From: Hemibagrus wyckioides
Lineage: Eukaryota; Chordata; Actinopteri; Siluriformes; Bagridae
Direction: 5' to 3'
Length of the DNA: 64,000 nucleotides
Assembly: GCF_019097595.1 (NCBI RefSeq)
Contig: NC_080734.1
Span: forward strand, 6,108,892-6,172,891
The notes under the pieces were generated by a model that ran no database searches, had not been told where the DNA came from, and saw nothing but the letters and a program-made list of their open reading frames with translations. Numbering within the stretch: the stretch's first letter is position 1; every line of letters begins with the position of its first letter. A program made the position numbers and the translations under genes. Shown here piece after piece: positions 46,625-64,000 of this stretch.

Positions 46625-46989
46625 CCTCTGGCTTAGTGGCGTTGCAGCCTCTGGGGCCTTTCAGAAAAGGTGTGTTTATACTGACAGATCATGTGACACT
46701 TAGATTGCACACAGGTGGACTTCATTTCACTAATTATGTGACTTCTGAAGGTAATTGGTTGCACTAGGACTTTTGAGGGGCTTCATAGCAAAGGGGGTGA
46801 ATACATATGCACATGCTAATTTTCAGATTTTTAATTTTTAAAAATTATTTTTTTATATATATATTTTTCTCATTTCACTTCACCAACTTAGACTATTTTG
46901 TGCAGATCCATCATATAAAATTCAGATAAAAAAAAAAACAACATTTAAATTAAATGCCAAGGGGGGTGAATACTTTTGCAAGGCACTGT

Positions 46990-49025
46990 ATATATATATA
47001 TATATTGTTTTAATTCAGAAGAAGGAAATTCTACACTCCATGAATGCTTAATGAAATGTACTTAAAATCAGTTTGACCCCAAGCCAAAAAAAATAAAAAT
47101 AAAAATAAAAACACCTCACCACTGACACTGAAAAAATTCCTCTCCAACTTCCTTCCGTTCCCATGAGTTTGTATTTATATAAAGCAAAGACTATTTCCAC
47201 ATCTTCTGTCATCAGTCTCAGAATATTCTGTCCATGATCATTTATTTGATCATTTCGGAACCTCCAGTGCTAAAGACATTCATCATACAGTGAATACATT
47301 TGTTTTGTTTGGTCCACAGTCATTACCGGTTTAAGCCTGAAGTAATCCATTTGCAGAATATTTGTAGCAAAATTAACGTCTTGTGTAGACTCGAGTTTCT
47401 GGAGACAAACCGTAAGCCAGCGGCTTCTGGAAATCCGCCGTGTTTGAAATCTTTCCCGGTATTCAGGCGACCCCGAATGCTCTTTGAGGAGTGACTGACG
47501 TATCATACAGCGTTGGCTGTGTCAGTGAAATCCATCTGTAGCTGTAGGTAAGGTGATGGCATTAATGAGAAGTACATTAGAGATGCTGCGGGTTGGCTGC
47601 TTGAGGAGGAGATTAGCATACTGATAGCTTTATATTTCGGCGAGGGCAGATTTATGCACAACTTCCGCCGGCTCCGTATCCTGTAAGGACGTTTGCCTCC
47701 TTTGGCTGCCATTAGACGTGACTGGAAACAAATTGCACAATGCAACGATTCACACAGCACAACGTGCAGCGAAGGAAATCGGCCAAATCTACCGAACAAG
47801 ACAAAATGGCGGATTTGTGCTTTGTCATGTTAAACAGAGCTGAAGGTGTTGATTCATTTTCCACAACGTTAGCGGCTCTTGATCATGGAGGGTTTGGAGA
47901 AAAATAAAAAAAAATTTCAATAAAATTACGGTTTCTATACTAACATACACAGGACACGATCTAAACCTAATAATAATTAGAGTCTTAACTTGTTAGTGAT
48001 GCAGTAATTGTGCTGAAAAATATAATGTTTATTCAACAAGAAGGAATATATGCGCACGCCATAACGGACAGCTTTTATCAGCTCTCGGATTTAGGAAGCA
48101 GACGATCCCCGAATTAGCCCAGGGATGTGACGCGGTGTCTCTCCGTACCTCTGTTCATAAACATCAGACCGTCGTAATGTCAATGTAAGCAAATCGTCTG
48201 TGTTTAATAAGCGATTTTCAACATCTGTGCATCCCGTATGCTGGACGTATAAAACTGCAGCGTACAGAGAAAAGTCATAAAGTTTATGAGTGTCAGTTTA
48301 ATGGCTGTCATAAAATCTCTCTCTCCTTATGGAATTTCAATGGAAAGTGCATTTGTTAAAAATAAAAAAAAAAAAAAAAGATATTTAAAATAAAATGTTG
48401 GTGTATCTCGCAAACACATCGATCAAAGACGACAGAATGCAAAGTCAGCGCTATAAACTGGAAAAGGAATCAGTTCCTCAAGGATTTCCTGATTTTCCGA
48501 TCGCAGAAATTAAATCCAAATAAAAAAAAAAAGAGTTTTCAAAAGGACTGTCGAAAATCTATGCAAGTTTCAACACAAATAAAAAAAAAAAAGCAGTGTC
48601 AAAATCAAGCATTTGCTGTCTTCATGTGGTCTTTTTACCTGGTTTATTATTTATTTTTTATTCCTTTTCTGCTGTTGTAGTTGTAATTTTTGTCATTGCC
48701 CCACCCCCTTTATTTCTTTATTTCATTTGGTTGATCATGATCAAATGTTATTATCCTCATTCCCTCCGTTTCATCATTTTTCTGTTGTACTTGTGTCTTA
48801 GTACTGGCTTTTTCCCCTCTCTGTGGACAAAAATAAATAAATAAATCTGAGATTCTGAAGGGACGGATTAGTTAACGCTACTGTACGCTACTGGACCAAC
48901 AATATTTCATTTTTGGATTAACAAAAAATTGTTTCTGTGGAAAAAATGAGTAGTGTAAGAAGAAGAAAAAAATGCTTTGGGATATAATGTTAGAGGAAAA
49001 TAATACAAAATGTTTTATAAACTTT
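46990..49025. other. No gene; candidate conserved non-coding block at about 47500-47800
   Basis: The 47500-47800 stretch is more GC-balanced, free of repeats and free of long meaningful frames, which is how conserved non-coding elements often look. This cannot be judged from one sequence. The rest is AT-rich with several A-runs (48362, 48523, 48583). Confidence 0.4.
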
Positions 49026-49029
49026 TTTA

Positions 49030-49555
49030 TTGAAATTATAGAAATATTTTATAATGTAGTTTTATGTTTTTATTTATATTATTTCTTATATTTTATATTC
49101 TAGTTTTATGGTTTTTATTTAAATTATTTCTAATATTTTATATTTTTATTTAAATTATTTCTAATCTTTTATATTCTAGTATTTAATTTTTTATTAAAAT
49201 TATATCTAATCTTTTATATTCTAGTTTTGTTTTTATTTATATTATATCTAATTTTTATATTCTTGTTTTGTTATTTATTTGAATTATTTCTAATCTTTTA
49301 TATTCTAGTTTTGTTTTATTTATATTATTTCTAATATTTTATACTGTAGTTTGGTTTTTTTATTTAAATTATTTCTAATATTTTATATTCTAGTTTCATG
49401 TTTTTTTTATTTAAATTATTTCTAATATTTTATATTCATTTTATTTAAATTATTTCTAATAATTTATATTCTAGTATTTCATTTTTATTTAAATTATTTC
49501 TAATCTTTTATATTCTAGTTTGCCATTTTTATTTAAATTGTATTTTTTATATTTA
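49030..49555. repeat. AT-rich minisatellite, ~12 copies of a 38-46 bp unit
   Basis: Unit: atttaaattatttctaat, then mttttatattctagtt, then a variable T-rich spacer. About 12 units of differing length; the tattctag core is the most constant part. Confidence 0.9.
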
Positions 49556-49660
49556 TTTTCTTTTCATTGATGACAGTCGTAAAAAAACAACATTTCACTA
49601 CATGTGGTACTGGGTATGATTGCGTATGTGACAAATAAAATTGGAATTTGAAAATAATCA
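49556..49660 (+). repeat. LINE 3' terminal tail
   Basis: acatttcactacatgtggta, then ctgggtatgattgcgtatg, then tgacaaataaaattggaatt is a typical teleost LINE 3' end. It directly follows the AT-rich minisatellite. Confidence 0.6.
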
Positions 49661-50934
49661 ACTCTGAGGTGATAACAGTGCCTCTGCTTCATCACACATG
49701 CGTGTTGTTGGTTAGTTTCCTGTCAAAGCAAAACAATCTGAAAACATTAAATTGATATTTTGCTTTTAACCGAATTGGCCGAAAAGTGAAATATAAGCTA
49801 TCAAATTTTTTCCCCATATCAAAGACCCATGTCTTTCTTCCTAATGAACACCTGTGAAGAAGAAAACACCTTACTTACACAACGCCAATTTCGTCTGCAC
49901 ACAACCCGACAACTCTCTCAAAGTCAAACTACACTACAATTTTATATTAAAAGATTATTTTATTCACAATAGAAGTGTAACAAATATAGTTTATCAAAAA
50001 GATTTCTGCTGTTCATTAATATAATTTATTCCATAAGATCATCATATTTTTATATATATATATATAGAAACGTTTAGTGGCAGTTTGCCGGAATGGAATA
50101 TGTACATTATAATAATTATGATGATGAAAAATGGACATGGAAACACGAAAAACAGAGCCAATCCATCCCCTTCCCCAAAACACAAACAACTTCATCTGCA
50201 TATGATTAAAAAAAGAAGAAGAAAAGAGAAGAAAAACAAACAAAAAAACACCTATGTGCAATGGAATAATTATCAGCGATATTTGTACACTTACAATTCT
50301 GAGGCTGTGTCACAGAAAATTCGATTCACAAACAATAAAATAAAAGGCAATGTCAAAATAGTCAACACAACACCCTAATCACAACGCTGTCTTTTATCTG
50401 AAAGGAGATGTGAGGACTCATTAGATCGTAGCTTGCGTGTTTTTTCTCTCCTCACGCTAGTCAGGTTACGCTAGCAAGCTGTGTATGTGTGTAGCAATAA
50501 TTTAGTATGACAAAAACGGCGAATTTGCCAAATATTTTATCTTCCGTTTTGAAAATCTGAGGCCTTTCTGATCGATTTTTCGTTCTCGATTTCCATCAAA
50601 TAACAGCGTTAAATTTCAGTGCAAAATTATTTTTGCTGGATACGCTTAAAAACCTAAAAAAATCACACCTTAGAAATCTCATGTAACTAATAATGTTTTA
50701 TTTTATATAATCTACGTACTTACATTACCTATGTATATAAGTTTAACATTTTTATTTTATACTTTACATTTATTATTTACACAAAAATACAGTATATTAA
50801 CGAGCAATGAAGTTTCAGAAAGAAAAAATAAACATTATACTGAAAAGTAACACTTGTTTCAAAGAACTTTCTGGAAACGGTGTTCAGCTACAATGGCCTC
50901 AAATGTTCAAAACATATATGTAATTGGATAAAAT

Positions 50935-51775
50935 GTTAGAAAATGTCGCAGTGTTAAAGAAAGGGCTTTGCTTGGGCTGTGATGGAAAATATAGAAGTGC
51001 TTATATTGTTTTTTTTTCCTGATGTTAGCACTGAATTCAGCGGCGATGTGATTTAACGTGCTAATAAGCAAGCCACTTGGAGTCGGGTTGATGGTTTACT
51101 GTGGTAGCAGGTGATCGCGATCTCCCTTTGGTCTTAGTGTTACAGACCCGTGTCTGTCTCTCTTTGGATCTCTTGCGTTACTTTTCCAGCTGAACAAAAG
51201 TACTGATTAAAACAAGGCGAAGCGTTTATACGAGATTTCGGGAATTACTCACTGCTTTACCGTGCTAACGGTGGAAAGGACGCTCTCCTTCACCTACTAT
51301 AATCATTTAGAGTGATTCACATTGTTTAAAACAAAATATAAACATAGGCAATTTTCTCCACAGTCGAGATGTACGCTTCTTATCGTTTTGTGCTGGAGCT
51401 GTGATGCTAATGTAGCCAAAGAGTAATAAAATAAAAAAAAAAAAACCCAGTGTTACCTGAACGTTCTTTTGTTTTGTAATAATCTATTCAAAAATATTAG
51501 CTTAAATCGATTCAAATACAAAATGGTGGAAACAGTGCCGCGGTGTCAGGCGAAGAGCTTTGCTTGGACAGAAAAGATGGAAATGTTTCGTTGCCGCTTG
51601 TTAGCGCTGATGTTAGCACGCACGCTAATAAACAAGCCAGAGTGATTATTATTATTTTAAAGAAAATACCTACACACACAATTTTCCCCACAGTCAAAAT
51701 GTGTCTGAATTTAGCTTCTTAGCATTTTGTGCTGGAGCCGTGATGCTTGGGTAGCTATCAAGTAATGAAAATCCG
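50935..51775. repeat. Diverged segmental direct duplication
   Basis: Shared blocks in the same order: gctttgcttgg, ctgatgttagcac, cgctaataaRcaagcca, caattttcYccacagtc, ttttgtgctggagcNgtgat. They are spaced about 560 bp apart in the 5' part and 330 bp in the 3' part, so the second copy is shorter. Confidence 0.65.
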
Positions 51776-51984
51776 ACTCACCTAAATATATTTTCGTGCC
51801 TGAAACATAGTGAAGCATAAAGGAAGCTGCTGAAACACTGGAGTTATTGAGGCGGCCATTTTGGGAAACCAGAAGCACTTGTGTTTTCTCTTTCTTCATA
51901 CGCTTGTGTATTGCTTCTCTCTCTCTCTCTCTCTCTCATATATAAGCTTGTGCGTATTTTACTTTTAAACCCCAATATCCATGT

Positions 51985-52043
<59 letters not shown>
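51985..52043. repeat. (CTAT)n microsatellite
   Basis: About 14 CTAT units. Confidence 0.95.
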
Positions 52044-52044
<1 letters not shown>

Positions 52045-52374
52045 TCAGGATAAACTCTGGTTTGTTGAAGACTATGGTAACACAGTTCCTTATTTAGACC
52101 CACAGTAACTGCTCATTAAAAATTCCAGAGTTGTTGAATTCTCAACTCCGATTGGTCGAAAGATTTTGATTCATTTTCTATTAGAGAAACTCCGAGTGTA
52201 GTCGTCATGTTTTCATCTCGAAGCTTTTAGAAACGTGCGTAATTGTAACACTCAATCTATGGAGGAAGCTCCCTGTTAACTATTTCTGGAAGGAGTCTCC
52301 AGTGTCGTTGCCGTGTAACTCTAACTGTTTATAGCTGCTGTAACATTAACGTAGCTAAAGAGTCCTGACGTCCT

Positions 52375-52380
52375 TTTATT
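52375..52380 (-). promoter_or_regulatory. Candidate poly(A) signal (AATAAA) for the mannosidase gene
   Basis: First minus-strand AATAAA downstream of the stop codon at 54202; it would give a 3' UTR of about 1.8 kb. A second lies at 50697-50702. Neither is proven. Confidence 0.3.
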
Positions 52381-54201
52381 TTTAAAATCTGTAATCGTTT
52401 GCATATTGCTGTCCTATAAGAGATATCAAACAAGTGAGGACGAGCCGTTATTGTAAACGAACCCACTCGGGGTGGTAAGGGGTAACTCCGCTTTGCATCA
52501 CCCCTCAGAGTGTATTAGTAATGATGAGCTTGTTTAAAAACATTGCGTGTGTTTATGGAAATGATTCTGATGAGACAGATTTCTTTTAATTAGTAGCTAC
52601 ATTAAGCTTGTAGCTCCAGGGCAAAACTACAGAAGCGAACGTATCTTAAGATGATTACAGGTGGGATATTAGGTGCGGTGAGCTCACAGCAAAGTTGCAG
52701 AGAGGATTGTGTAAAAAATAAAAATCGCACAATTGTACAGCACAGTTTCCAACAGGACCTGATGATGAAAAAGCACAAACACACAAACTGCTTGCTACAA
52801 GTTTTGCCAGCTGTGGCAGTTCTCAGTATTAATGTTACTGTGTGTGTGAATGAGAATGTGTGTTTCATCCAGTGTAATCTACCCTTGTGTGTGTGTGTAT
52901 ATGTGTGTGTCTCCTTGCTTTGAATCTTTTTGCTACTTCCTTACGTGTGCTTTCTGTATTCCACACCTAATTCCACAAAAAAAAAAAAAAAAAAAAACTT
53001 CCACAATTTTTGTGCTTTCAAGATAAAAGAAATCAGAAATAACACAGGATAGGCAAAAAAATAATAAGAATAATGTTCACTTCACATTTGGTGGTACATT
53101 CAGAGATAATTCCATCTTGTTGATTGTTGTTGCTGCTGTCCATCTGACTCGTTAGCGCTGGATGATGATGATGATTCCGTCTTCGTCATCGTCGTCAGAG
53201 TAGACAGTTCCTTCATCCGTGAGCCCTATAGGCTAAAACACTTCTTAAGTCATAAATTAACACAAACTATATCTTATTTTTACACGTCCGCTTTCTCAGC
53301 ATCGCTGGGTCGAGTAAACAGGTATTGACGGCTTTAAAACACGACGCGACTAGAGGGAGGAAAGGAAGCACTGACGTATGCAGTGATGGAATCAGATGGG
53401 ATGATGATGATGATGATGTCGTGAGATTTGTACCCGAACACGTCGAGTCATCCGAGTTATAGACGTCCTCATCTGTTGTTCCTCGTACAATGTCCGGGGA
53501 AACGTGAGCACAGACAACCGAGAGAGGAAAAATAAACATAAGTCCGTACACTCCATGAAGTAAAGCATCATCAGTTTGTGAAATCACTTCCGATAGCAGA
53601 ACAGTTGGTCATTAAGCTAAAAAGGCACTAGTTAACTCCATATCACTACCTTGCAGTTGTGATTGACGGAAAACAATACAACAAAAAAAAAAGAAGAAAA
53701 AACCAAACCCCACACATTTTCTAAAAACTCTTAATGAAAGATCGGAATCGAACGAACTCACAGCTGAAATATGGCTTCGTTTTTGTGTGACAGGATGAAA
53801 AATACGTAATCGACATTCGAATGGTGATGGTCCGGTCTCCTCACGGAGGAGAGAAGCTCGTTAGGACCTCCGCGGCTCAGAAGGAGGAGAGAAACCGAGG
53901 GTAGAGAGAAAGACAGGTGGGGGATCTGGTAGTATGGGTTCAGGAGAAGGAGAAGGGCAGCATGCACACTGCTATCTCTAAACGATGGTGGAGAAGAGTC
54001 TCAGCCCCTGGGAGACCTGCAGGACATGTTAGAGGCAGAAAGGAGGGCGGGAAGGAGGGAAAGAGGAGGAATGGGCGTCTTCGACAAGGTCAAAGGTCAA
54101 CTGCGCCGCCCGCTTTTCATGGAGAAATCAGGCTAGAGGTCCGAGCACTGCTCACAGCTGCAGATGTCTCTGCAGGGTCCGGTGGGGAGACGTGAGCGCC
54201 G

Positions 54202-58025
<3,824 letters not shown>

Positions 58026-58679
58026 CTTGAATAAGAAAAAGTTCTTATATTACTCATTATGAGATCTTTATATAATGAAGTTCATGAAGATGAATTCTCA
58101 ACATATTTCTGTCTTTGGTTCTGTCTAGAAATAAGAAAACAACCTGCCAGTAGAACCAAGTCAAAGCTAATCTGATATTTATTTACTGATTTCATTTTTT
58201 TAATCATGAGGCAATTTAGTGAAGTTAATCAACCCGCTGGAACCTATTCAGGAGTCGGGGGGAAACCAGGAGGAAACTCAGACCTGAAGACAGAAGTGGT
58301 ACAGAGTAAAGTGGAGGAAGAGAAATTCTAAATGAAAGGACAGAAAGGACAGAGGTAAAGAACTCTACACATTCCATCATTTTAACAGACTCCGAGATGA
58401 ACCCTGAGGGCTATGATGAAGGGATGAAGGCAAACAGATCAAAATAGATGGATTTTAAAAAAAAAAAGGGTGAGAGAGACAGAGAGACGGGGGGGGGGGG
58501 AGTGAGGCACTAGACAGACAGTGTAGAGTGTGCAGAGCTGTGAGCTATTCTCATGTTGTTAGCACACAATTACACGCATGTGAGAACTCAGCAATCTGCA
58601 TCCCGTAGAGCTGCTCTGAACTCCAGGCTTATACACACTCACACAGAGAAAACACTCTCCCCCTGCAGCACACTGTCTG
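58026..58679. other. Intronic sequence without recognisable feature
   Basis: AT-rich at first, then purine-rich (gagagag, then a G-run at 58490-58500). No exon-like block bounded by splice signals that matches GH47. Confidence 0.5.
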
Positions 58680-60206
58680 TACACACACACACACACACGC
58701 AAATGTGTACACTCACACACACTAAACTCACTGTCTTACACACACACACTCACTAACACATACTGAATATAGACACACACACACACACGCAAATGTGTAC
58801 ACTCACACACACTAAACTCACTGTCTCACACACACACACTCACTAACACACATACTGAATATAGACGCACACACACACACGCAAATGTGTACACTCACAC
58901 ACACTAAACTCACCGTCTCACACACACACTCACTAAAACACATACTGAATATAGACACACACACACACACGCAAATGTGTACACTCACACACACTAAACT
59001 CGCTGTCTCACACACACTCACTAACACACATACTGAATATAGACACACACACACACTCACTCACTAACACACATACTGAATATAGACGCACACACACACA
59101 CGCAAATGTGTACACTCACACACACTAAACTCACTGTCTCACACACACACTCACTAACACACATACTGAATATAGACGCACACACACACACACGCAAATG
59201 TGTACACTCACACACACTAAACTCACTGTCTCACACACACACTCACTAACACACATACTGAATATAGACACACACACACACACACGCAAATGTGTACACA
59301 CACACACTAAACTCACTGTCTCACACACACACACACTCACTAACACATACTGAATATAGACACACACACACACTCACTCACTAACACACATACTGAATAT
59401 AGACACACACACACCCTCACTCACTAACACACATACTGAATATAGACACACACACACACACACACACTCACTAACACACATACTGAATATAGACACACAC
59501 ACACACTCACTCACTAACACACATACTGAATATAGACGCACACACACACTCACTCACTAACACACATACTGAATATAGACACACACACACTCACTCACAC
59601 ACATACTGAATATAGACACACACACACCCTCACTCACTAACACACATACTGAATATAGACACACACACACACACACACACACTCACTCACTAACACACAT
59701 ACTGAATATAGACACACACACACACACACACACACTCACTCACTCACTAACACACATACTGAATATAGACACACACACACACACACACACACACTCACTC
59801 ACTAACACACATACTGAATATAGACACACACACACACACACACACACTCACTCACTAACACACATACTGAATATAGACACACACACACACACACACACAC
59901 TCACTCACTAACACACATACTGAATATAGACACACACACACACACACACTCACTCACTAACACACATACTGAATATAGACACACACACACACACACACAC
60001 ACTCACTAACACATACTGAATATAGACACACACACACACTCACTCACTAACACACATACTGAATATAGACACACACACACACTCACTCACTAACACACAT
60101 ACTGAATATAGACACACACACACCCTCACTCACTAACACACATACTGAATATAGACACACACACACACACACACACACTCACTCACTAACACACATACTG
60201 AATATA

Positions 60207-60241
<35 letters not shown>

Positions 60242-60398
60242 TCACTAACACACATACTGAATATAGACACACACACACACACACACTCACTCACTAACAC
60301 ACATACTGAATATAGACACACACACACTCACTCACTAACACACATACTGAATATAGACACACACACACCCTCACTCACTAACACACATACTGAATATA

Positions 60399-60433
<35 letters not shown>

Positions 60434-60647
60434 TCACTAACACACATACTGAATATAGACACACACACACTCACTCACTAACACACATACTGAATATAGA
60501 CACACACACACCCTCACTCACTAACACACATACTGAATATAGACACACACACACACACACACACACTCACTCACTAACACACATACTGAATATAGACACA
60601 CACACACACACACACACCCTCACTCACTAACACACATACTGAATATA

Positions 60648-60682
<35 letters not shown>

Positions 60683-63600
60683 TCACTAACACACATACTG
60701 AATATAGACACACACACACACACACTCACTCACTAACACACATACTGAATATAGACACACACACACACATACTAAATATAGACACACACACACACACGCA
60801 AATGTGTACACTCACACACACTAAACTCACCGTCTCACACACACACTCACTAACGCACATACTGAATATAGACACACACACACACTGAATATAGACACAC
60901 ACACACACACACACACACACGCAAATGTGTACACTCACACACACTAAACTCACCGTCTCACACACACACTCACTAAAACACATACTGAATATAGACACAC
61001 ACACACATACTGAATATAGACACAGACACACACACACACACACGCAAATGTGTACACTCACACACACTAAACTCACCGTCTCACACACACACTCACTAAA
61101 ACACATACTGAATATAGACACACACACACATACTGAATATAGACACACACACACACATACTAAATATAGACACACACACACACACGCAAATGTGTACACT
61201 CACACACACTAAACTCACTGTCTCACACACACTCACTAACACACATACTGAATACAGACACACTCGCTAACGCACATACTGAATATAGACACACACACTC
61301 ACTAACGCACATACTGAATATAGACACACACACTCACTAACGCACATACTGAATATAGACACACACACACACATACTGAATATAGACACACACACACACA
61401 CACACACACGCAAATGTGTACACTCACACACACTAAACTCACCGTCTCACACACACACACACACACGCAAATGTGTACACTCACACACACTAAACTCACT
61501 GTCTCACACACACTCACTAACACACATACTGAATACAGACACACACTTGCTAACACACATACTGAATATAGACACACACACATACTGAATATAGACACAC
61601 ACACACATACTGAATATAGACACACACTCGGTAACACACATACTGAATATAGACACACACACACATACTGAATATAGACACACACTCGGTAACACACATA
61701 CTGAATATAGACACACACACACATACTGAATATAGACACACACACACATACTGAATATAGACACACACTCGGTAACACACATACTGAATATAGACACACA
61801 CACACATACTGAATATAGACATACTCGCTAACACACATACTGAATATAGACACACACACACATACTGAATATAGACATACTCGCTAACACACATACTGAA
61901 TATAGACACACACACATACTGAATAGACACACACTCGCTAACACATACTGAATATAGACACACACTTGCTAACACACATACTGAATATAGACACACACAC
62001 TCTCTAACACACATACTGAATATAGACACACACACTCGCTAACACACATACTGAATATAGACACACACTTGCTAACACACATACTGAATATAGACACACA
62101 CACTCTCTAACACACATACTGAATATAGACACACACACTCGCTAACACACATACTGAATATAGACACACACACTCACTAACACACATACTGAATATAGAC
62201 ACACACACTCGCTAACACACATACTGAATATAGAGACACACACACATACTGAATATAGACACACACACTCGCTAACACACATACTGAATATAGACACACA
62301 CACTCGCTAACACACATACTGAATATAGACACACACACACCCTCACTCACTAACACACATACTGAATATAGACACACACACACACACTCACTCACTAACA
62401 CACATACTGAATATAGACACACACACTCACTCACTAACACACATACTGAATATAGACACACACACACTCACTCACTAACACACATACTGAATATAGACAC
62501 ACACACACATACTAAATATAGACACACACACACACACACGCAAATGTGTACACTCACACACACTAAACTCACCGTCTCACACACACACTCACTAACGCAC
62601 ACACTGAATATAGACACACACACACACACTGAATATAGACACACACACACGCAAATGTGTACACTCACACACACTAAACTCACCGTCTCACACACACACT
62701 CACTAAAACACATACTGAATATAGACACACACACACACACATACTGAATATAGACACAGACACACACACACACACGCAAATGTGTACACTCACACACACT
62801 AAACTCACTGTCTCACACACACTCACTAACACACATACTGAATACAGACACACACTTGCTAACACACATACTGAATATAGACACACACACTCACTAACGC
62901 ACATACTGAATATAGACACACACACTCACTAACGCACATACTGAATATAGACACACACTCACTAACACACATACTGAATATAGACACACACACACACACG
63001 CATACTGAATATAGACACACACACACACACACACACGCAAATGTGTACACTCACACACACTAAACTCACTGTCTCACACACACTCACTAACACACATACT
63101 GAATACAGACACACACTTGCTAACACACATACTGAATATAGACACACACACACATACTGAATATAGACACACACACACATACTGAATATAGACACACACT
63201 CGGTAACACACATACTGAATATAGACACACACACACATACTGAATATAGACACACTCGCTAACACACATACTGAATATAGACACACACACACATACTGAA
63301 TATAGACACACACTCGGTAACACACATACTGAATATAGACACACACACATACTGAATAGACACACACTCGCTAACACATACTGAATATAGACACACACTT
63401 GCTAACACACATACTGAATATAGACACACACACTCGCTAACACACATACTGAATATAGACACACACACTCACTAACACACATACTGAATATAGACACACA
63501 CACACTCGCTAACACACATACTGAATATAGACACACACACACATACTGAATATAGACACACACACATACTGAATATAGACACACACACTCGCTAACACAC

Positions 63601-64000
63601 ATACTGAATATAGACACACACACACATACTGAATATAGACACACACTCGCTAACACACATACTGAATATAGACACACACACACATACTGAATATAGACAC
63701 ACACTCGCTAACACACATACTGAATATAGACACACACACTCACTAACACACATACTGAATATAGACACACACACACTCGCTAACACACATACTGAATATA
63801 GACACACACACACATACTGAATATAGACACACACACACATACTGAATATAGACACACACACTCGCTAACACACATACTGAATATAGACACACACACTCGC
63901 TAACACACATACTGAATATAGACACACACACTAACACACATACTGAATATAGACACACACACACATACTGAATATAGACACACACACTCGCTAACACACA
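58680..64000. repeat. CA-rich satellite-like array, >5.3 kb, continues past window
   Basis: The basic unit is atactgaatatagac, a (CA)n of variable length, then ctcactcactaacacac. About every unit shares the non-CA core actgaatatagac. A longer unit adds gcaaatgtgtacactcacac and actaaactcaccgtctcac; it occurs 17 times, clustered at 58.7-59.3, 60.8-61.5 and 62.5-63.1 kb. Short units fill 59.36-60.78 kb. From 61.5 kb on, variants with ctcgctaac or ctcggtaac appear. It lies in the intron upstream of the 57292 exon. All minus-strand frames (YSVCVCVSIFSMCV-type) are repeat artefacts. Confidence 0.95.

Larger units (their letters stand above)
49661..52370. other. 3' flank of the mannosidase gene, no coding seen
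   Basis: Contains a diverged direct duplication (50935-51430 and 51515-51775), CT repeats (51917-51939) and a CTAT array (51985-52043). A minus-strand AATAAA (plus tttatt) at 50697-50702 is one of two candidate polyadenylation signals for the upstream gene. Confidence 0.4.

Noticed and set aside
53758..54195. Overlapping frames just downstream of the mannosidase stop
   Set aside because: They lie in the purine/pyrimidine-biased 3' flank, and none continues the GH47 frame.
58818..63997. Many minus-strand frames rich in CVCVYIQYVCVS, and plus-strand THTHTE frames
   Set aside because: They are translations of the CA-rich array; all three frames stay open because the repeat lacks stop codons. 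No start context and no domain.

Overview
The window looks like a teleost fish nuclear genome, plausibly an otophysan such as a catfish. The evidence is the interspersed repeats: at least eight Tc1/mariner relics of fish-type families, tRNA-headed fish SINEs, L2/Rex1-like LINE debris, a hAT element, many MITE-like elements and a very high load of CA, CT and TA microsatellites. The species call is inference from repeat style. I see no complete multi-exon gene, no prokaryotic-type operon and no CRISPR array.

The only host protein-coding sequence I can defend is on the minus strand. Two spliced exons, 57292-57407 and 54202-54331, encode the C-terminal 80 residues of a Golgi class I alpha-1,2-mannosidase (GH47), closest by eye to MAN1A1. 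They have canonical GT/AG borders and matching phase. The remaining exons must lie beyond the right edge. The upstream intron holds a CA-rich satellite-like array that fills 58680 to the window end. Positions 1 to about 50000 behave as the intergenic region downstream of this gene. A tRNA-Asp(GTC) gene at 43074-43145 is the only RNA gene.

Layout. 1-11 kb: SINEs, small tandem duplications and a TA-flanked MITE. 12-13.8 kb: a dead LINE with an internal duplication. 17-27 kb: Tc1 fragments, one Tc1 nested inside an older repeat, and MITEs. 29-32 kb: a second MITE carrying a TTTC microsatellite, then a hAT deletion derivative with a perfect 8-bp target duplication. 33-42 kb: dispersed repeats, a long fold-back element, a truncated Tc1 and several SINEs. 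43-47 kb: tRNA-Asp; a Tc1 pseudogene whose C-terminal coding region expanded into a 9 x 33 bp minisatellite; and a nearly full-length Tc1 with a DD34E-bearing 293-codon frame broken by a retroposon tail. 47-54 kb: AT-rich minisatellite, LINE tail and the 3' flank of the mannosidase gene. 54-64 kb: the mannosidase exons and their repeat-filled introns.

The most interesting points are the Tc1-derived minisatellite with higher-order periodicity; rearrangement of the same transposase segment in a second, separate relic; an apparently unnamed four-copy repeat family; and the penultimate mannosidase exon framed by UG-rich and CA-rich intronic tracts next to a more than 5.3-kb GU-rich intronic array. 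I found no new enzymatic or defence system. Family assignments of repeats rest on recalled consensus sequences and need a library search.
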